64,000 nt of DNA from Pasteurella sp049941595. GTDB taxonomy: Bacteria; Pseudomonadota; Gammaproteobacteria; Enterobacterales; Pasteurellaceae. The translations under genes were made by a program, and so were the position numbers. The stretch lies in contig JBNFNA010000004.1 of NCBI GenBank assembly GCA_049941595.1, positions 62,001 to 126,000 on the forward strand, in the 5' to 3' direction. The notes beneath the pieces are model-generated. The model saw only the letters and a program-made list of their open reading frames with translations. It had not been told where the DNA came from and did not search any database. The number at the start of each line of letters is the position of its first letter. Position 1 is the stretch's first letter. This document shows positions 25,113-33,565 of the stretch, piece by piece.

Positions 25113-25728
25113 CAGACATATTGAAAACATCCGTTGCAATACGCTGTATGAATGGCATATCGTGAGAAGCGATAATCATCGGTAGATCTAATTGTAATAA
25201 CACTTCGATTAAACGCTCGACATTTTGAGGATCTAAGCCATTCGTAGGCTCATCTAACAGCAACACTTGAGGCTTCATTGCTAGTACGCCGGCAAGTGCG
25301 GTGAAATTTTTTTCCCCTCCAGACAATAGATTTACAGATCGCTCTGCTAAACGTGCAATGCCTAACCTTTCTAGTTGCTGTTGTGCAATGGAATAGGCTT
25401 CTTGCTTGCTAATACCTTGATTTAATGGCCCAAATGCCACATCGTCTAAAACCGTTGGGCCGAAAAGTTGATCATCTGGATTTTGGAAAAGTAAGCCAAT
25501 TTTTCCACGTTTGGGGGCAAATTGTTTTTCACTTTTGCACTCATCGCCGAGCAAATAAATTTTCCCTTCAAAAGGCACAAATCCCATTAAGCTGTGAAGT
25601 AAGGTTGTTTTGCCGCAGCCAATCGAACCACATAAACAGAGGCGTTGTTGGGAATTAAGCGTTAAGCTGATATCGCTCAATAAGGTTTTACCTTGGCGAG
25701 TAATGGTTAAATTTTCCGTTCTAATCAT
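25090..25728 (-). CDS. nikO: Nickel ECF transporter ATPase NikO (CbiO family)
   Basis: The ATPase of an energy-coupling-factor metal importer, 212 residues. Walker A is GSIGCGKT (34-41), Q-loop Q82 in LLFQNPDDQLFGPTV, signature LLSGGEK (134-140), Walker B LLLDEP and switch SHD. The ATG at 25728 overlaps the nikQ stop by 8 bases and gives the family start MIRTENLTI. Nickel instead of cobalt is inferred from the NikK and NikL genes, the NimR neighbour and the hydrogenase genes. Its 3' end overlaps hypA head-on. Confidence 0.9.
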   Translation of the reverse strand: MIRTENLTITRQGKTLLSDISLTLNSQQRLCLCGSIGCGKTTLLHSLMGFVPFEGKIYLLGDECKSEKQFAPKRGKIGLLFQNPDDQLFGPTVLDDVAFGPLNQGISKQEAYSIAQQQLERLGIARLAERSVNLLSGGEKNFTALAGVLAMKPQVLLLDEPTNGLDPQNVERLIEVLLQLDLPMIIASHDMPFIQRIATDVFNMSAISPQSL

Positions 25729-26341
25729 TGTGTTTTCGGTTAAATTGTTCGTATGAAAAACCACGTGCACGCAGTGCTTTATCCACATTTTCTGCTTTAT
25801 ATAGGGCGTGAATTAATAATAACGTGACACGTTGTGAAATAACATAAATAGTGCGTTTATTGCAACCCGGCTGAAAGCCACGTGCTTGCATTGCTTTTTC
25901 TAAAGTGCGGTTAGTTTCTGCGAAAATTTTAATGTAGCGTAAGGTGAGAATTGCCAGATGAGTAAATTTTGGCGAAATCCAACGATGTTGCAAAACTTGG
26001 ATAAGTTGTAATTCGGAGAAATTTTGTAGCAACACACGGATCATCAACGTGATTAAATTCATTTTAGCGATGATCAATAACGCTAAATGTTCCCCTTCTG
26101 CGGAATATTGCCAACCATTTTGCCATTTTAGTCTCATTGTCAACCAAAGTAACACACTGAAAATATTAATAAATAATAGAAATTTGAATGCAAAGCGTAA
26201 TTCATCGGTTTGATATTGCTGATATAGAAAGATGCCAAGAAATAGCACACAAAGTACCAAAGCGATTGTCAGTTGATGAATTGCACTAAACGCAAATGCG
26301 AGCAATAGTGTTAAGTAAAAGCGTTGGTGTATCGTCAGCAT
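25721..26341 (-). CDS. nikQ: Nickel ECF transporter transmembrane protein NikQ (CbiQ family)
   Basis: A 206-residue inner-membrane coupling protein with about four N-terminal membrane segments. The C-terminal cytosolic part carries two ARG-type coupling motifs, AMQARGF and ALRARGF, that bind the NikO ATPase. It starts one base before the end of nikM, and nikO starts inside its end, so translation of nikMQO is coupled. Confidence 0.9.
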   Translation of the reverse strand: MLTIHQRFYLTLLLAFAFSAIHQLTIALVLCVLFLGIFLYQQYQTDELRFAFKFLLFINIFSVLLWLTMRLKWQNGWQYSAEGEHLALLIIAKMNLITLMIRVLLQNFSELQLIQVLQHRWISPKFTHLAILTLRYIKIFAETNRTLEKAMQARGFQPGCNKRTIYVISQRVTLLLIHALYKAENVDKALRARGFSYEQFNRKHND

Positions 26342-26961
26342 TATTTTTTATTAGGAGCTAAGTTGAGCATTTCAGGCTGCATTTTTTGTAGCAATAAAAT
26401 CACGCCACAACTGATCAGGGCATCAGCAACCATAACAGGTAAATGGCTAATAAATAACAAGTAAATGACTTCAAGATACTGTTTACCACCGTCTGCATAA
26501 AGTATAGTTGCAGTAATGAATAATGCACCAATTAGTCCAATTAGGGCGGATAAAATACCGGCTAGAATGAGTTTATATTTTGGCGCAGTTGGTGTGATAA
26601 AGTGGCGCAATGTGTAATGTGCAACGAGCGCTGCACCGGCCATACTACATAAATTGGCACCAATCACAGCAAAGCCACCGAATGAGAAAAAGAGCACTTG
26701 TAGCAATAACGCAATCAAAAATGCTGGGAAGACGGTCCAACCGAGAAATAGCCCAGCCATTCCATTTAAAATCAGATGAACGCTTCCTACCCCAACAGGA
26801 ATATGAATTGTGCTTGCCACAAAAAAAGCAGCAGCAAATAGCGCACTGAGTGGCAATTTATCGTCTTGTAAACGACGTAATCCCAACCAAACGGCACCTA
26901 ATGCTACTGAATTTGTGACAACTAATGTCGGTAAATGGAGGATCCCTTCAGAGAGATGCAT
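26341..26961 (-). CDS. nikM: Nickel ECF transporter substrate-binding membrane protein NikM (CbiM family)
   Basis: The substrate-capture protein of the importer, 206 residues, with about six membrane segments. It starts MHLSEGIL; the free N-terminal Met-His chelates the metal in this family, and the conserved HIPVGVGSVHLILNGM follows near residue 52. Nickel as substrate is inferred from neighbours. Part of the nikKLMQO order known from Haemophilus. Confidence 0.9.
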   Translation of the reverse strand: MHLSEGILHLPTLVVTNSVALGAVWLGLRRLQDDKLPLSALFAAAFFVASTIHIPVGVGSVHLILNGMAGLFLGWTVFPAFLIALLLQVLFFSFGGFAVIGANLCSMAGAALVAHYTLRHFITPTAPKYKLILAGILSALIGLIGALFITATILYADGGKQYLEVIYLLFISHLPVMVADALISCGVILLLQKMQPEMLNLAPNKK

Positions 26962-26969
26962 ATGTTTTC

Positions 26970-27437
26970 CTATTGTTTACGTTGACGGAACCACAAGGTG
27001 ATGCCAACCAAGCCAAAAATATAGCCAATGCCACCAAGGATATCACGCCAATAAATCTTTTGTTCTAATTGGGCAATGTCTTTGCGCAATTGAATGAATT
27101 CATCATTCGATTGCGAGGTTTGTGCATTATGCGTAGGAATATGTGGCACATTTAAAGTCGCTTTATGTCCTTCTACGCCTTCTACCACTAAAACATATTG
27201 CTTCTCATCAGGAACAGAGAGAGAAATACGTCCTTGTTTGTCACTCATTCCTTCGAGAATTGGGTTTTCCAAATCATTGGGATGAAATATCCCAATGTAA
27301 TGTTCGGCAGCGGGGGTCATATCAGAATAATAAGTCTCCCCGCGAATTTGAGTGCCTTGCTGTTGTGCGACAACATACAACGCGTGCGCAAATAATGTAT
27401 GGGGGAAAAATAATAACAACAGCAAGCACACTCGCAT
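26970..27437 (-). CDS. nikL: Nickel importer accessory protein NikL
   Basis: A 155-residue protein with an N-terminal signal/anchor (about 1-17), a periplasmic Ig-like domain with several His residues (HALYVVAQQQ, AAEHYIGIFHP), a short coiled coil near 110-130 and a C-terminal membrane helix (about 131-150) ending in basic residues. This layout fits NikL of nikKLMQO systems, which supports the NikMQO core. It lies between nikK and nikM with gaps below 10 bases. Confidence 0.8.
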   Translation of the reverse strand: MRVCLLLLLFFPHTLFAHALYVVAQQQGTQIRGETYYSDMTPAAEHYIGIFHPNDLENPILEGMSDKQGRISLSVPDEKQYVLVVEGVEGHKATLNVPHIPTHNAQTSQSNDEFIQLRKDIAQLEQKIYWRDILGGIGYIFGLVGITLWFRQRKQ

Positions 27438-27438
27438 A

Positions 27439-28122
27439 TTATTTCGCCTCGAAAGTTAGCATATATTCAACGCTAACATCATCGTAATCAGGGTTGCCTT
27501 TTGCGCTTTCGCCAAATTCAGCCCAAACTTTGTTTACACCAGCAGTTGGTGTGTAGTGTGCGATACCTTTTTCATTGGTTTTTACTGAAGGTAAATCTTC
27601 ACCTAAACCTACAGGAATGCCTGCAACTGGTTTACCGTTGATGAGGGCTAAAATTTCTAATGGTTTACCTACTTCAGGTTTCGCTTGAGGCACTAATTCA
27701 TAAGTTTGACCGTGGGCTTTAAATAAGTTTGCATCTTGTTTAAGCGCAGCTTTACCCGCTTTTCTTGCTGCAACACAGCTTGCTGCATCTGGCGTTTGAC
27801 GTTTAGTTTGTTCTACCCATTTGCCATTTTGTTTTTTACACCAAATGCCGTTATCAAAACCAAGTAAAACAAGTGAAGTATTCGCAGCAGGCATTAAATA
27901 AGCTTCCCCGTTTTTGAAGGTCGCTTTTAATGACTCTTGTTTTGCATCTTCTAAAACAGCAATAGTTTTAGTTAATTTATGCTCTGGATAGGTTTCAGTT
28001 GTTTCGTGACCAAATTTCACCACATATTCACCTGGTTGGCCTGCGTTTTCTAACCAAATGTTGTGTGCCATTGTTGGTGCAGCGACAGCTAAAAGTGCGG
28101 TTGTTAAAAGTAATTTTTTCAT
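27439..28122 (-). CDS. nikK: Periplasmic nickel-uptake protein NikK (DUF4198)
   Basis: A 227-residue exported protein with signal peptide (about 1-19, MKKLLLTTALLAVAAPTMA), so that the mature protein begins AHNIW with histidine near the N-terminus. DUF4198 proteins of this kind accompany nickel ECF importers and are thought to bind the metal in the periplasm. It contains a cysteine pair (C at about 110 and 130) that could form a disulfide. First gene of nikKLMQO; its promoter has a 19-bp spacer with a MerR-type palindrome. Confidence 0.85.
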   Translation of the reverse strand: MKKLLLTTALLAVAAPTMAHNIWLENAGQPGEYVVKFGHETTETYPEHKLTKTIAVLEDAKQESLKATFKNGEAYLMPAANTSLVLLGFDNGIWCKKQNGKWVEQTKRQTPDAASCVAARKAGKAALKQDANLFKAHGQTYELVPQAKPEVGKPLEILALINGKPVAGIPVGLGEDLPSVKTNEKGIAHYTPTAGVNKVWAEFGESAKGNPDYDDVSVEYMLTFEAK

Positions 28123-28161
28123 TATAATCTCCTTGTGTTGGATGAGCTTAGTTGATTCATA

Positions 28162-28192
28162 ATACTAAAGTATGAAGTTACTTCAGGATCAA
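28162..28192 (-). promoter_or_regulatory. nikK promoter with MerR-type operator
   Basis: On the minus strand TTGATC (28187-28192) and TAGTAT (28162-28167) are 19 bp apart, the long spacer typical of MerR-family targets. The spacer holds the palindrome TGAAGT-T-ACTTCA. The wider 17-bp motif ATGAAGTTACTTCAGGA (28172-28188, plus strand) recurs near hypF. Confidence 0.75.
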
Positions 28193-28225
28193 GTGTTATT
28201 ACCTAAAAATATGAGGTAAATCAGT

Positions 28226-28642
28226 ATGAAAATAGGGCAGTTAGCAAAAGCGGTAGGTTGTACGGTCGAAACTGTGCGTTTTTATGAGCAACAAGGTTTG
28301 CTTCCACCTGTTGAAAGAACAACAAATAATTTTCGTTGTTACGGTACTGAACATCTCGAACGTTTAAGTTTTATTCGATATTGCCGATCGTTAGATATTT
28401 CTTTAGATGAAATCAAACAACTACTCAACTTAGATCAAAATTCCCCCTCTCAACGCCAAGAAGTTATCAAATTACTTAATCATCACATTAAAGATATTAC
28501 GAAGCGTATTCACGAGTTAGATCATTTGCGTATGCGTTTAATTGAATTGCGTGGCGAATGTACTCAACAATCACCAGCTGAAGAGAATTTATTGGAAAGT
28601 TTGTTGAAACATCAAGGAATGAAAATCACAGCATTGCGCTAA
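28226..28642 (+). CDS. nimR: MerR-family nickel-responsive regulator (NimR-like)
   Basis: A 138-residue regulator with a winged helix-turn-helix at the N-terminus (MKIGQLAKAVGCTVETVRFYEQQGLLPP) and a long dimerisation helix (about 80-110). It is divergent from nikK across a MerR-type promoter, the arrangement of H. influenzae NimR, which controls nickel uptake. Possible metal ligands in the C-terminal part include His81-82 and C115. Its stop overlaps the hypC stop by three bases. The nickel role is inferred from context. Confidence 0.8.
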   Translation: MKIGQLAKAVGCTVETVRFYEQQGLLPPVERTTNNFRCYGTEHLERLSFIRYCRSLDISLDEIKQLLNLDQNSPSQRQEVIKLLNHHIKDITKRIHELDHLRMRLIELRGECTQQSPAEENLLESLLKHQGMKITALR

Positions 28643-28935
28643 CTTTTTGTAATATTTTCCTCTTTTTTATTATTAAGACCAAGAAAATCGCTGACTTCGT
28701 GTTCTAGCTCACTCATTGCAAGTAACGCATCGAGCGTTTTTTGCGCTTCTTCTTCATCAAGAATACTCATCGCAAACCCAACGTGGACTAATACCCATTT
28801 ATTGATTAGCAGATTAGGATCGCCTTGCGTAATTAATGAAATATTGACCTCACGTTGTACACCGCATACATCGACTATTGCCATACTGCTATTTTCATTA
28901 ATTTTGACAATTTTCCCTGGAACACCTAAACACAT
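28639..28935 (-). CDS. hypC: Hydrogenase maturation chaperone HypC/HybG family
   Basis: A 98-residue chaperone that with HypD carries the Fe(CN)2CO group to the hydrogenase large subunit. It begins MCLGVPGKIV with the essential Cys2, which fixes the start at 28935. The C-terminus is longer than in E. coli HypC (90). It follows fdhF on the same strand after a 137-base gap holding a hairpin and an FNR-like site, so it may also have its own promoter. Confidence 0.93.
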   Translation of the reverse strand: MCLGVPGKIVKINENSSMAIVDVCGVQREVNISLITQGDPNLLINKWVLVHVGFAMSILDEEEAQKTLDALLAMSELEHEVSDFLGLNNKKEENITKS

Positions 28936-28996
28936 AATATTGCCTAATTTGGTTGAGATAAGATACAACTCACTGTAACAGAAAACAAAATTGCTG

Positions 28997-29044
28997 TAAA
29001 AAGTACCGCACTTGAGTTTGATTTATATCATTCAAATGCGGTAC
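28997..29044 (-). terminator. Hairpin between fdhF and hypC, with an FNR-like box
   Basis: GTACCGCA (29003-29010) pairs with TGCGGTAC (29037-29044); on the minus strand five Ts follow, so it could terminate or attenuate the fdhF transcript. The region between the arms contains TTGATTTATATCAT (29018-29031), matching nine of ten bases of the FNR consensus TTGATNNNNATCAA. Confidence 0.6.
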
Positions 29045-29072
29045 TCATTCATTTAATTATTGTTCAGAAAAC

Positions 29073-31226
29073 TTAAGCAACGAGCGCTTCTGATTTTAAG
29101 TGATTTTTGAGTTTAGTGTACTCTTCAATCACATAACGTTCAGCCCACGCTTGATCCTCAATTTTCTCAATACGAACAGCGCTATATTTATATTCCGGTG
29201 TACGTGAACCTGGGTTTAAATGTTCTGCTGTTAAGGCATTACATTTTCCGATCCACCATTGATAAGTCATATAGCAAGCGCCTTTGTTCGTTCTTGTACT
29301 GACATCGGCTCGAGAAATTACTTTACCGCGAGAATTGAGAATCCACACTAAATCACCGTGTTTAATGCCTAATTCTTTTGCATCAAGATTGTTCATTTGC
29401 ACAAATCCTGGCTCATCCGCTAAAGCAGCAAGTGATTTACAGTTACCCGTCATTGAACGGCAAGAGTAGTGGCCTACTTCACGTACAGTTGACAGAATCA
29501 ATGGATATTCCTCTGATACATCTTCCATTGGTGGTAGCCAGTCGCAAGCAAAAAATTCAGCTTTGCCACCTGCACGGTCAAAGATCTGACCTTTATACAA
29601 ATATTGCGTACCTTGATCTTCAGGACCTTCGTCATAACAAGGCCATTGGATATACCCCAAGCCTTCCATTTTTTCGTAAGTTGCGCCTTTGTAAATTGGG
29701 CAAAGTGAACGTAACTCGTCCCAAATTTCTTTGGTATTGTTGTAGTGCATTGGGTAGCCCATTGCCGTTGCGATTTCACTGATAATTTGCCAGTCATCTT
29801 TCACATCGCCGACAGGTTCTACTGCTTTATAGAAACGTTGGAAACCACGGTCAGCAGCAGAGTAGACACCTTCGTGTTCAGCACAAGAGGTTGCAGGGAG
29901 AATCACATCAGCAGCAGCTGCAGTTTGAGTCATAAAAATATCTTGTACGATAATGAACTCAAGATCCTCAAAGGTTTTCTTCATTGCATTAATATCAGGC
30001 TCAGTTTGTAATGTATCTTCACCCATAATATAGAATGCTTTGAGATGACCTTCTTTCACTGCGTGTGGTACTTCACTCAATGGGACGCCTGGTTTGGTAT
30101 TTAATGAATCAACGCCCCAAGCTTTGGCAAATTTTTCCATTGTCGCTGGGTCATCTAAACGTTGATAACCCGGTAAAGTGTTGTAAAGTGCCCCCATATC
30201 ACAGGCACCTTGTACGTTATTTTGGCCACGCACAGGGTTTACACCGACATTTGGTTTACCTAAGTTACCAGTCAGCATTGCGATGCTTGCAAGAGAACGA
30301 ACGGCTTCAACACCTTGACGGAACTGGCAAACGCCCATACCCCAAAGAATAGTTGCTGTTTCGGCAGTCGCATAAGTGCGGGCAATTTCACGCAACATTT
30401 CAGGCTCGATACCTGTAATATGTTGAGTTGATTCAGGTGTGTAATCTTTTACGATTTCACACATTTGTTCGAAGTTTTCAGTGTGCTCATCAATGAATTT
30501 TTGATCCACTAAATTTTCTTCAATAATCACATTCATCATTGCATTTAAGAATGCAACGTTACTACCATTTTTCAGTGGTGCGTAAATATCGGCAACCCTT
30601 GCAGTTTCAATTTTACGTGGGTCACAAACAATGATTTTTGCACCTTTCTCTTTCGCACGATTAATACGACGAGCCACAATAGGGTGTGAAGTGGATGCGT
30701 TATAGCCAAAGATAAATAAGCATTTTGTATCTTCAATTTCAATTATGGAGTTGGACATTGCGCCATTTCCGACCGATTTGAGCAGACCTGCTACAGAAGG
30801 GCCGTGTCAGACACGTGCACAACAGTCAACGTTGTTATTTTTGAGTACGGCACGTGCAAATTTTTGCATTACATAGTTCACTTCGTTGCCTGGGCCGCGA
30901 GAAGAACCAGTTACCATAATGGATTCATTGCCGTATTTATTACGAATTTCAGTTAAACGATCCGCACAATAGCGAATGGCAGTTTCCCAACTTACGGGAG
31001 TAAATGCTTCGCCTCGTTTATAGCGAATCATTGGTTGAGTTAAGCGTGGTGTTAGGATTTTAGTATCGTGGACAAAATCCCAACCGTAGTATCCTTTTAA
31101 ACAAAGTTCACCTTCATTGGTGACGCCATTTGCTCCTTCGGCTCCGACAATCTTGTTGTTTTCAACCAACAAATTGATTTTACAGCCTGAGGCGCAATAT
31201 GGACATACAGTGATGACTTTTTTCAT
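29073..31226 (-). CDS. fdhF: Formate dehydrogenase H, selenocysteine-containing
   Basis: A 717-residue molybdopterin enzyme oxidising formate to CO2 for the formate hydrogenlyase complex. The N-terminal [4Fe-4S] site is CPYCASGC. The active-site residue is selenocysteine at position 140, encoded by an in-frame TGA (plus-strand TCA, 30807-30809) in CCARV-U-HGPSVAG, exactly where E. coli FdhF has Sec140. The bases after the TGA can form the SECIS hairpin with a GCAGGTCTGC tip, as in E. coli. Later motifs are GMGVCQFRQG and GNLGKPNVGVNPVRGQN. The ATG at 31226 has AGGA 8 bases upstream. Automated tools will split it into two genes. It requires SelABC and SelD from elsewhere. Confidence 0.95.
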
Positions 31227-31256
31227 AATCATTGTCCTTTGTTGATGTTTATTTAT

Positions 31257-31272
31257 GTGAACCGAAGCTCAC
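31257..31272 (-). other. UUCG-type hairpin between hycI and fdhF
   Basis: On the minus strand GTGAGC-TTCG-GTTCAC forms a six-pair stem (one G-U) with a stable tetraloop in the 100-base gap. No T-run follows, so it is more likely an RNA processing or stability element than a terminator. Confidence 0.4.
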
Positions 31273-31326
31273 ACCCCCACATTTTTTACGACGACATTTT
31301 GTAAAAATCAGTAACCGCTTGCGCAT

Positions 31327-31779
31327 TTAAAGTGATGCAAAGTGCGGTCCATTTTCCCAATGTTTTAAGGCATCATAGATTTTTTCAACACCTTGTTTAA
31401 CGGGTTCAGTCATTGGGAACATAAATGACACGATATCGGGTTGAATACCAATAAAGTGAACATTTGGAATATCTTCTTCTAGTTGCTCCATTAAAAAATT
31501 GAGCGGTAAATTATGCGTACTCATAATGAACATATCGGCAATCAATGCTTTATCCACGAAACGAATTTCACCAACGGGTAAATCCATTTCCGTAGCATCG
31601 ATAATCACCAAACACTCAGGTTTAAGTTGACGAATGGTATGCACTTGATTTTCTGGCGTTGATCCGCCATTGAGAGCTTGCCAATTCGGGAGCGGATTTT
31701 TATTCAGCATTTCGTAGAGCATAATGCCTGCGGCATCATCGCCCATCATACTGTTTCCTACGCAAAGCACGATGTTCAT
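31327..31779 (-). CDS. hycI: Hydrogenase maturation endopeptidase HycI
   Basis: A 150-residue protease that removes the C-terminal tail of the [NiFe] large subunit after nickel insertion. The N-terminal VGNSMMGDDAAGIML carries the nickel-sensing Asp, followed by IDATEMDLPVG and THNLPLNFLMEQL with the His. Its substrate is HyfG, whose cleavable tail is present in this window. It lies between hyfJ and fdhF, 8 bases after hyfJ. Confidence 0.93.
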   Translation of the reverse strand: MNIVLCVGNSMMGDDAAGIMLYEMLNKNPLPNWQALNGGSTPENQVHTIRQLKPECLVIIDATEMDLPVGEIRFVDKALIADMFIMSTHNLPLNFLMEQLEEDIPNVHFIGIQPDIVSFMFPMTEPVKQGVEKIYDALKHWENGPHFASL

Positions 31780-31787
31780 TTTTTATC

Positions 31788-32213
31788 CTACCCTTTTCTT
31801 TTGACCATTAAATACATTGCCGGTTCTTTTTGAATCGCTGCAAAATTTGCCATTAAAATGTCAGTCCATTCACATTCTTGAGCAGAAAAGAGCGGTCTAT
31901 TTTTACTAAGAATTAGCGCCAAACCGTTGATGTGTGTGACATCAATCATAATTTCACCAAATTTGATTAAGCCCGCTAATTTTCGTTTTGCCTCACTTTC
32001 CGGCAATTTATCAAGCCATTGTTTGTATTGTTCATAAGTGCATTGGAGAATAGGCTTAAAACAATCAATCACACCGACGTGATGTCCGATCGCAAGAGAG
32101 TAGTACATCACTTGTTGGCTTTGTTCTGGCACATCTTCATCACTATCAACAAATTTTTGATTTAAGGCATAGAACAAAACAATGGGCTGTGAATATTGAC
32201 TGTAACGATCCAT
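31788..32213 (-). CDS. hyfJ: Formate hydrogenlyase maturation protein HyfJ/HycH
   Basis: A 141-residue soluble protein of the HycH/HyfJ family, needed for maturation of the HycE/HyfG large subunit though its biochemistry is unclear. Recognisable parts are YYSLAIGHHVGVIDCF and GLIKFGEIMIDVTHI. The ATG at 32213 has GAGG 7 bases upstream and is preferred to the in-frame TTG at 32225. It follows hyfI by 12 bases. Confidence 0.88.
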   Translation of the reverse strand: MDRYSQYSQPIVLFYALNQKFVDSDEDVPEQSQQVMYYSLAIGHHVGVIDCFKPILQCTYEQYKQWLDKLPESEAKRKLAGLIKFGEIMIDVTHINGLALILSKNRPLFSAQECEWTDILMANFAAIQKEPAMYLMVKRKG

Positions 32214-32225
32214 AACGCACCTCAA

Positions 32226-32990
32226 TTAACCTGAAAATGGAAAACTAATTCTGTGTAAGCGATGCATAATTTCACTTAATCGAGGGTCGCCCTCTCGTTC
32301 TAAATATTCACCAAGACGAACGCCAAACGGAACCTCTTCTTTTGCGGACATCATTTGTAAATAGCGATTTGCAATATCACCACCTTGACGATAACCGGCT
32401 AAACGTCTGGCTTCACGTTCTAATTCAATGCGTAGATCCGCTGGCACAGTTGGGAAACGCAGTTGTGCTTCAACATTTGGATTGGCAATTTCTTGTTTGC
32501 CTTTGAGTTTTTGATCGAGCAATCCGAGTGCCATTGCAAAACCATAAATGGTAGCTGCGGGTGTTGGTGGACAGCCTGGAATATACACATCAATCGGTAC
32601 AATTTTGTCGCTACCGCCCCATACGCAATATAAGTCGTGGAAGATCCCACCACTACAACCGCAAGCACCATAAGAAACACAGATTTTTGGATCAGGCGCT
32701 GCTTCATAGGCTCTTAATGCAGGTGCTAACATTGCACGAGTGACCGCACCAGTAAACAGTAGAATATCGGCGTGGCGTGGTGAGGCGACGACTTTTATCC
32801 CGAAGCGTTCTGCGTCAAACACTGGAGTAATGGTACTGAAGATCTCAATTTCACAACCGTTACATCCGCCACAGTCAACACGATAAACATAAGCTGAACG
32901 TTGGATATCTTTGAGTAGCTTGCCTTTGAGCTGGGCTATTTGTTCATCAACAGTTAAAGGTTGTACTTGGAAATTTTGGAATGAGGTCAT
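32226..32990 (-). CDS. hyfI: Hydrogenase-4 small subunit HyfI (NuoB-like)
   Basis: A 254-residue [4Fe-4S] small subunit that passes electrons to the [NiFe] subunit HyfG. The cluster cysteines lie in CGGCNGCEIE (about 40-49), YGACGCSGG and IPGCPPTP, as in NuoB. It has no signal peptide, so it faces the cytosol. It overlaps hyfH by 4 bases (32987-32990) and has a strong AGGAGG site. Confidence 0.95.
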   Translation of the reverse strand: MTSFQNFQVQPLTVDEQIAQLKGKLLKDIQRSAYVYRVDCGGCNGCEIEIFSTITPVFDAERFGIKVVASPRHADILLFTGAVTRAMLAPALRAYEAAPDPKICVSYGACGCSGGIFHDLYCVWGGSDKIVPIDVYIPGCPPTPAATIYGFAMALGLLDQKLKGKQEIANPNVEAQLRFPTVPADLRIELEREARRLAGYRQGGDIANRYLQMMSAKEEVPFGVRLGEYLEREGDPRLSEIMHRLHRISFPFSG

Positions 32991-33556
32991 TTGTTTTCCT
33001 CCTGTTGATAATGGGCAAATTTAGTCCCCATTAATTTGCCCATATGGCTTGTTTTATCGAGCGATAATTGACGGCGACATTCCGGACAGCAAGATAAAAT
33101 GGCTTGCTGACGTTGAATTTGCTCATCGTTTAAACCGGATTGTTTTAATAATGCAATCGTGTAGTTAAGCTCTTTGTGGCTTGTGAACGGCTGGTGGCAG
33201 TTGGCACAACTAACGGTTGTAAATGTGGTTTCTTGTAATAAATCGTTTTTATTGGCAACGGCTAACTCAAAGTCATTGGTTAGGCGAATGGCTTTGGTTG
33301 GGCAAACTTCTTCACAGCGACCACAGAAAATACAGCGAGCTAAAAAGAGTGACCAAGTGCGATCGCCCGTCGTGGCATCAGTTCGCATTGTTAATGCATT
33401 GGCAGGGCAAGCCATCGTACAGGCAGAGCAGACGATACATTGATCGGAATTAAATTCAGGTCTGCCACGCACATCAGGGTGAACGTCTAACGGTTTAAAC
33501 GGATATTTAACTGTGGCATCGCCAGTCTTAAAGACAGTTTTCAAAAGTTTAAACAT
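32987..33556 (-). CDS. hyfH: Hydrogenase-4 ferredoxin-like subunit HyfH (NuoI-like)
   Basis: A 189-residue electron-transfer subunit with two [4Fe-4S] motifs, CIVCSACTMACP (about 41-52) and CIFCGRCEEVCP (about 75-86). A further set of cysteines (CANC and CCPEC) in the C-terminal third resembles the extra metal site of HycF/HyfH. It links the HyfA ferredoxin side to HyfI. GGGGGA precedes its start. Confidence 0.94.
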   Translation of the reverse strand: MFKLLKTVFKTGDATVKYPFKPLDVHPDVRGRPEFNSDQCIVCSACTMACPANALTMRTDATTGDRTWSLFLARCIFCGRCEEVCPTKAIRLTNDFELAVANKNDLLQETTFTTVSCANCHQPFTSHKELNYTIALLKQSGLNDEQIQRQQAILSCCPECRRQLSLDKTSHMGKLMGTKFAHYQQEENK

Positions 33557-33565
33557 TGTATCCCC

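Noticed and set aside
29073..31232. fdhF as two genes or a frameshifted pseudogene
   Set aside because: The interrupting codon is a single in-frame TGA at the exact position of Sec140, and a SECIS-like hairpin follows.
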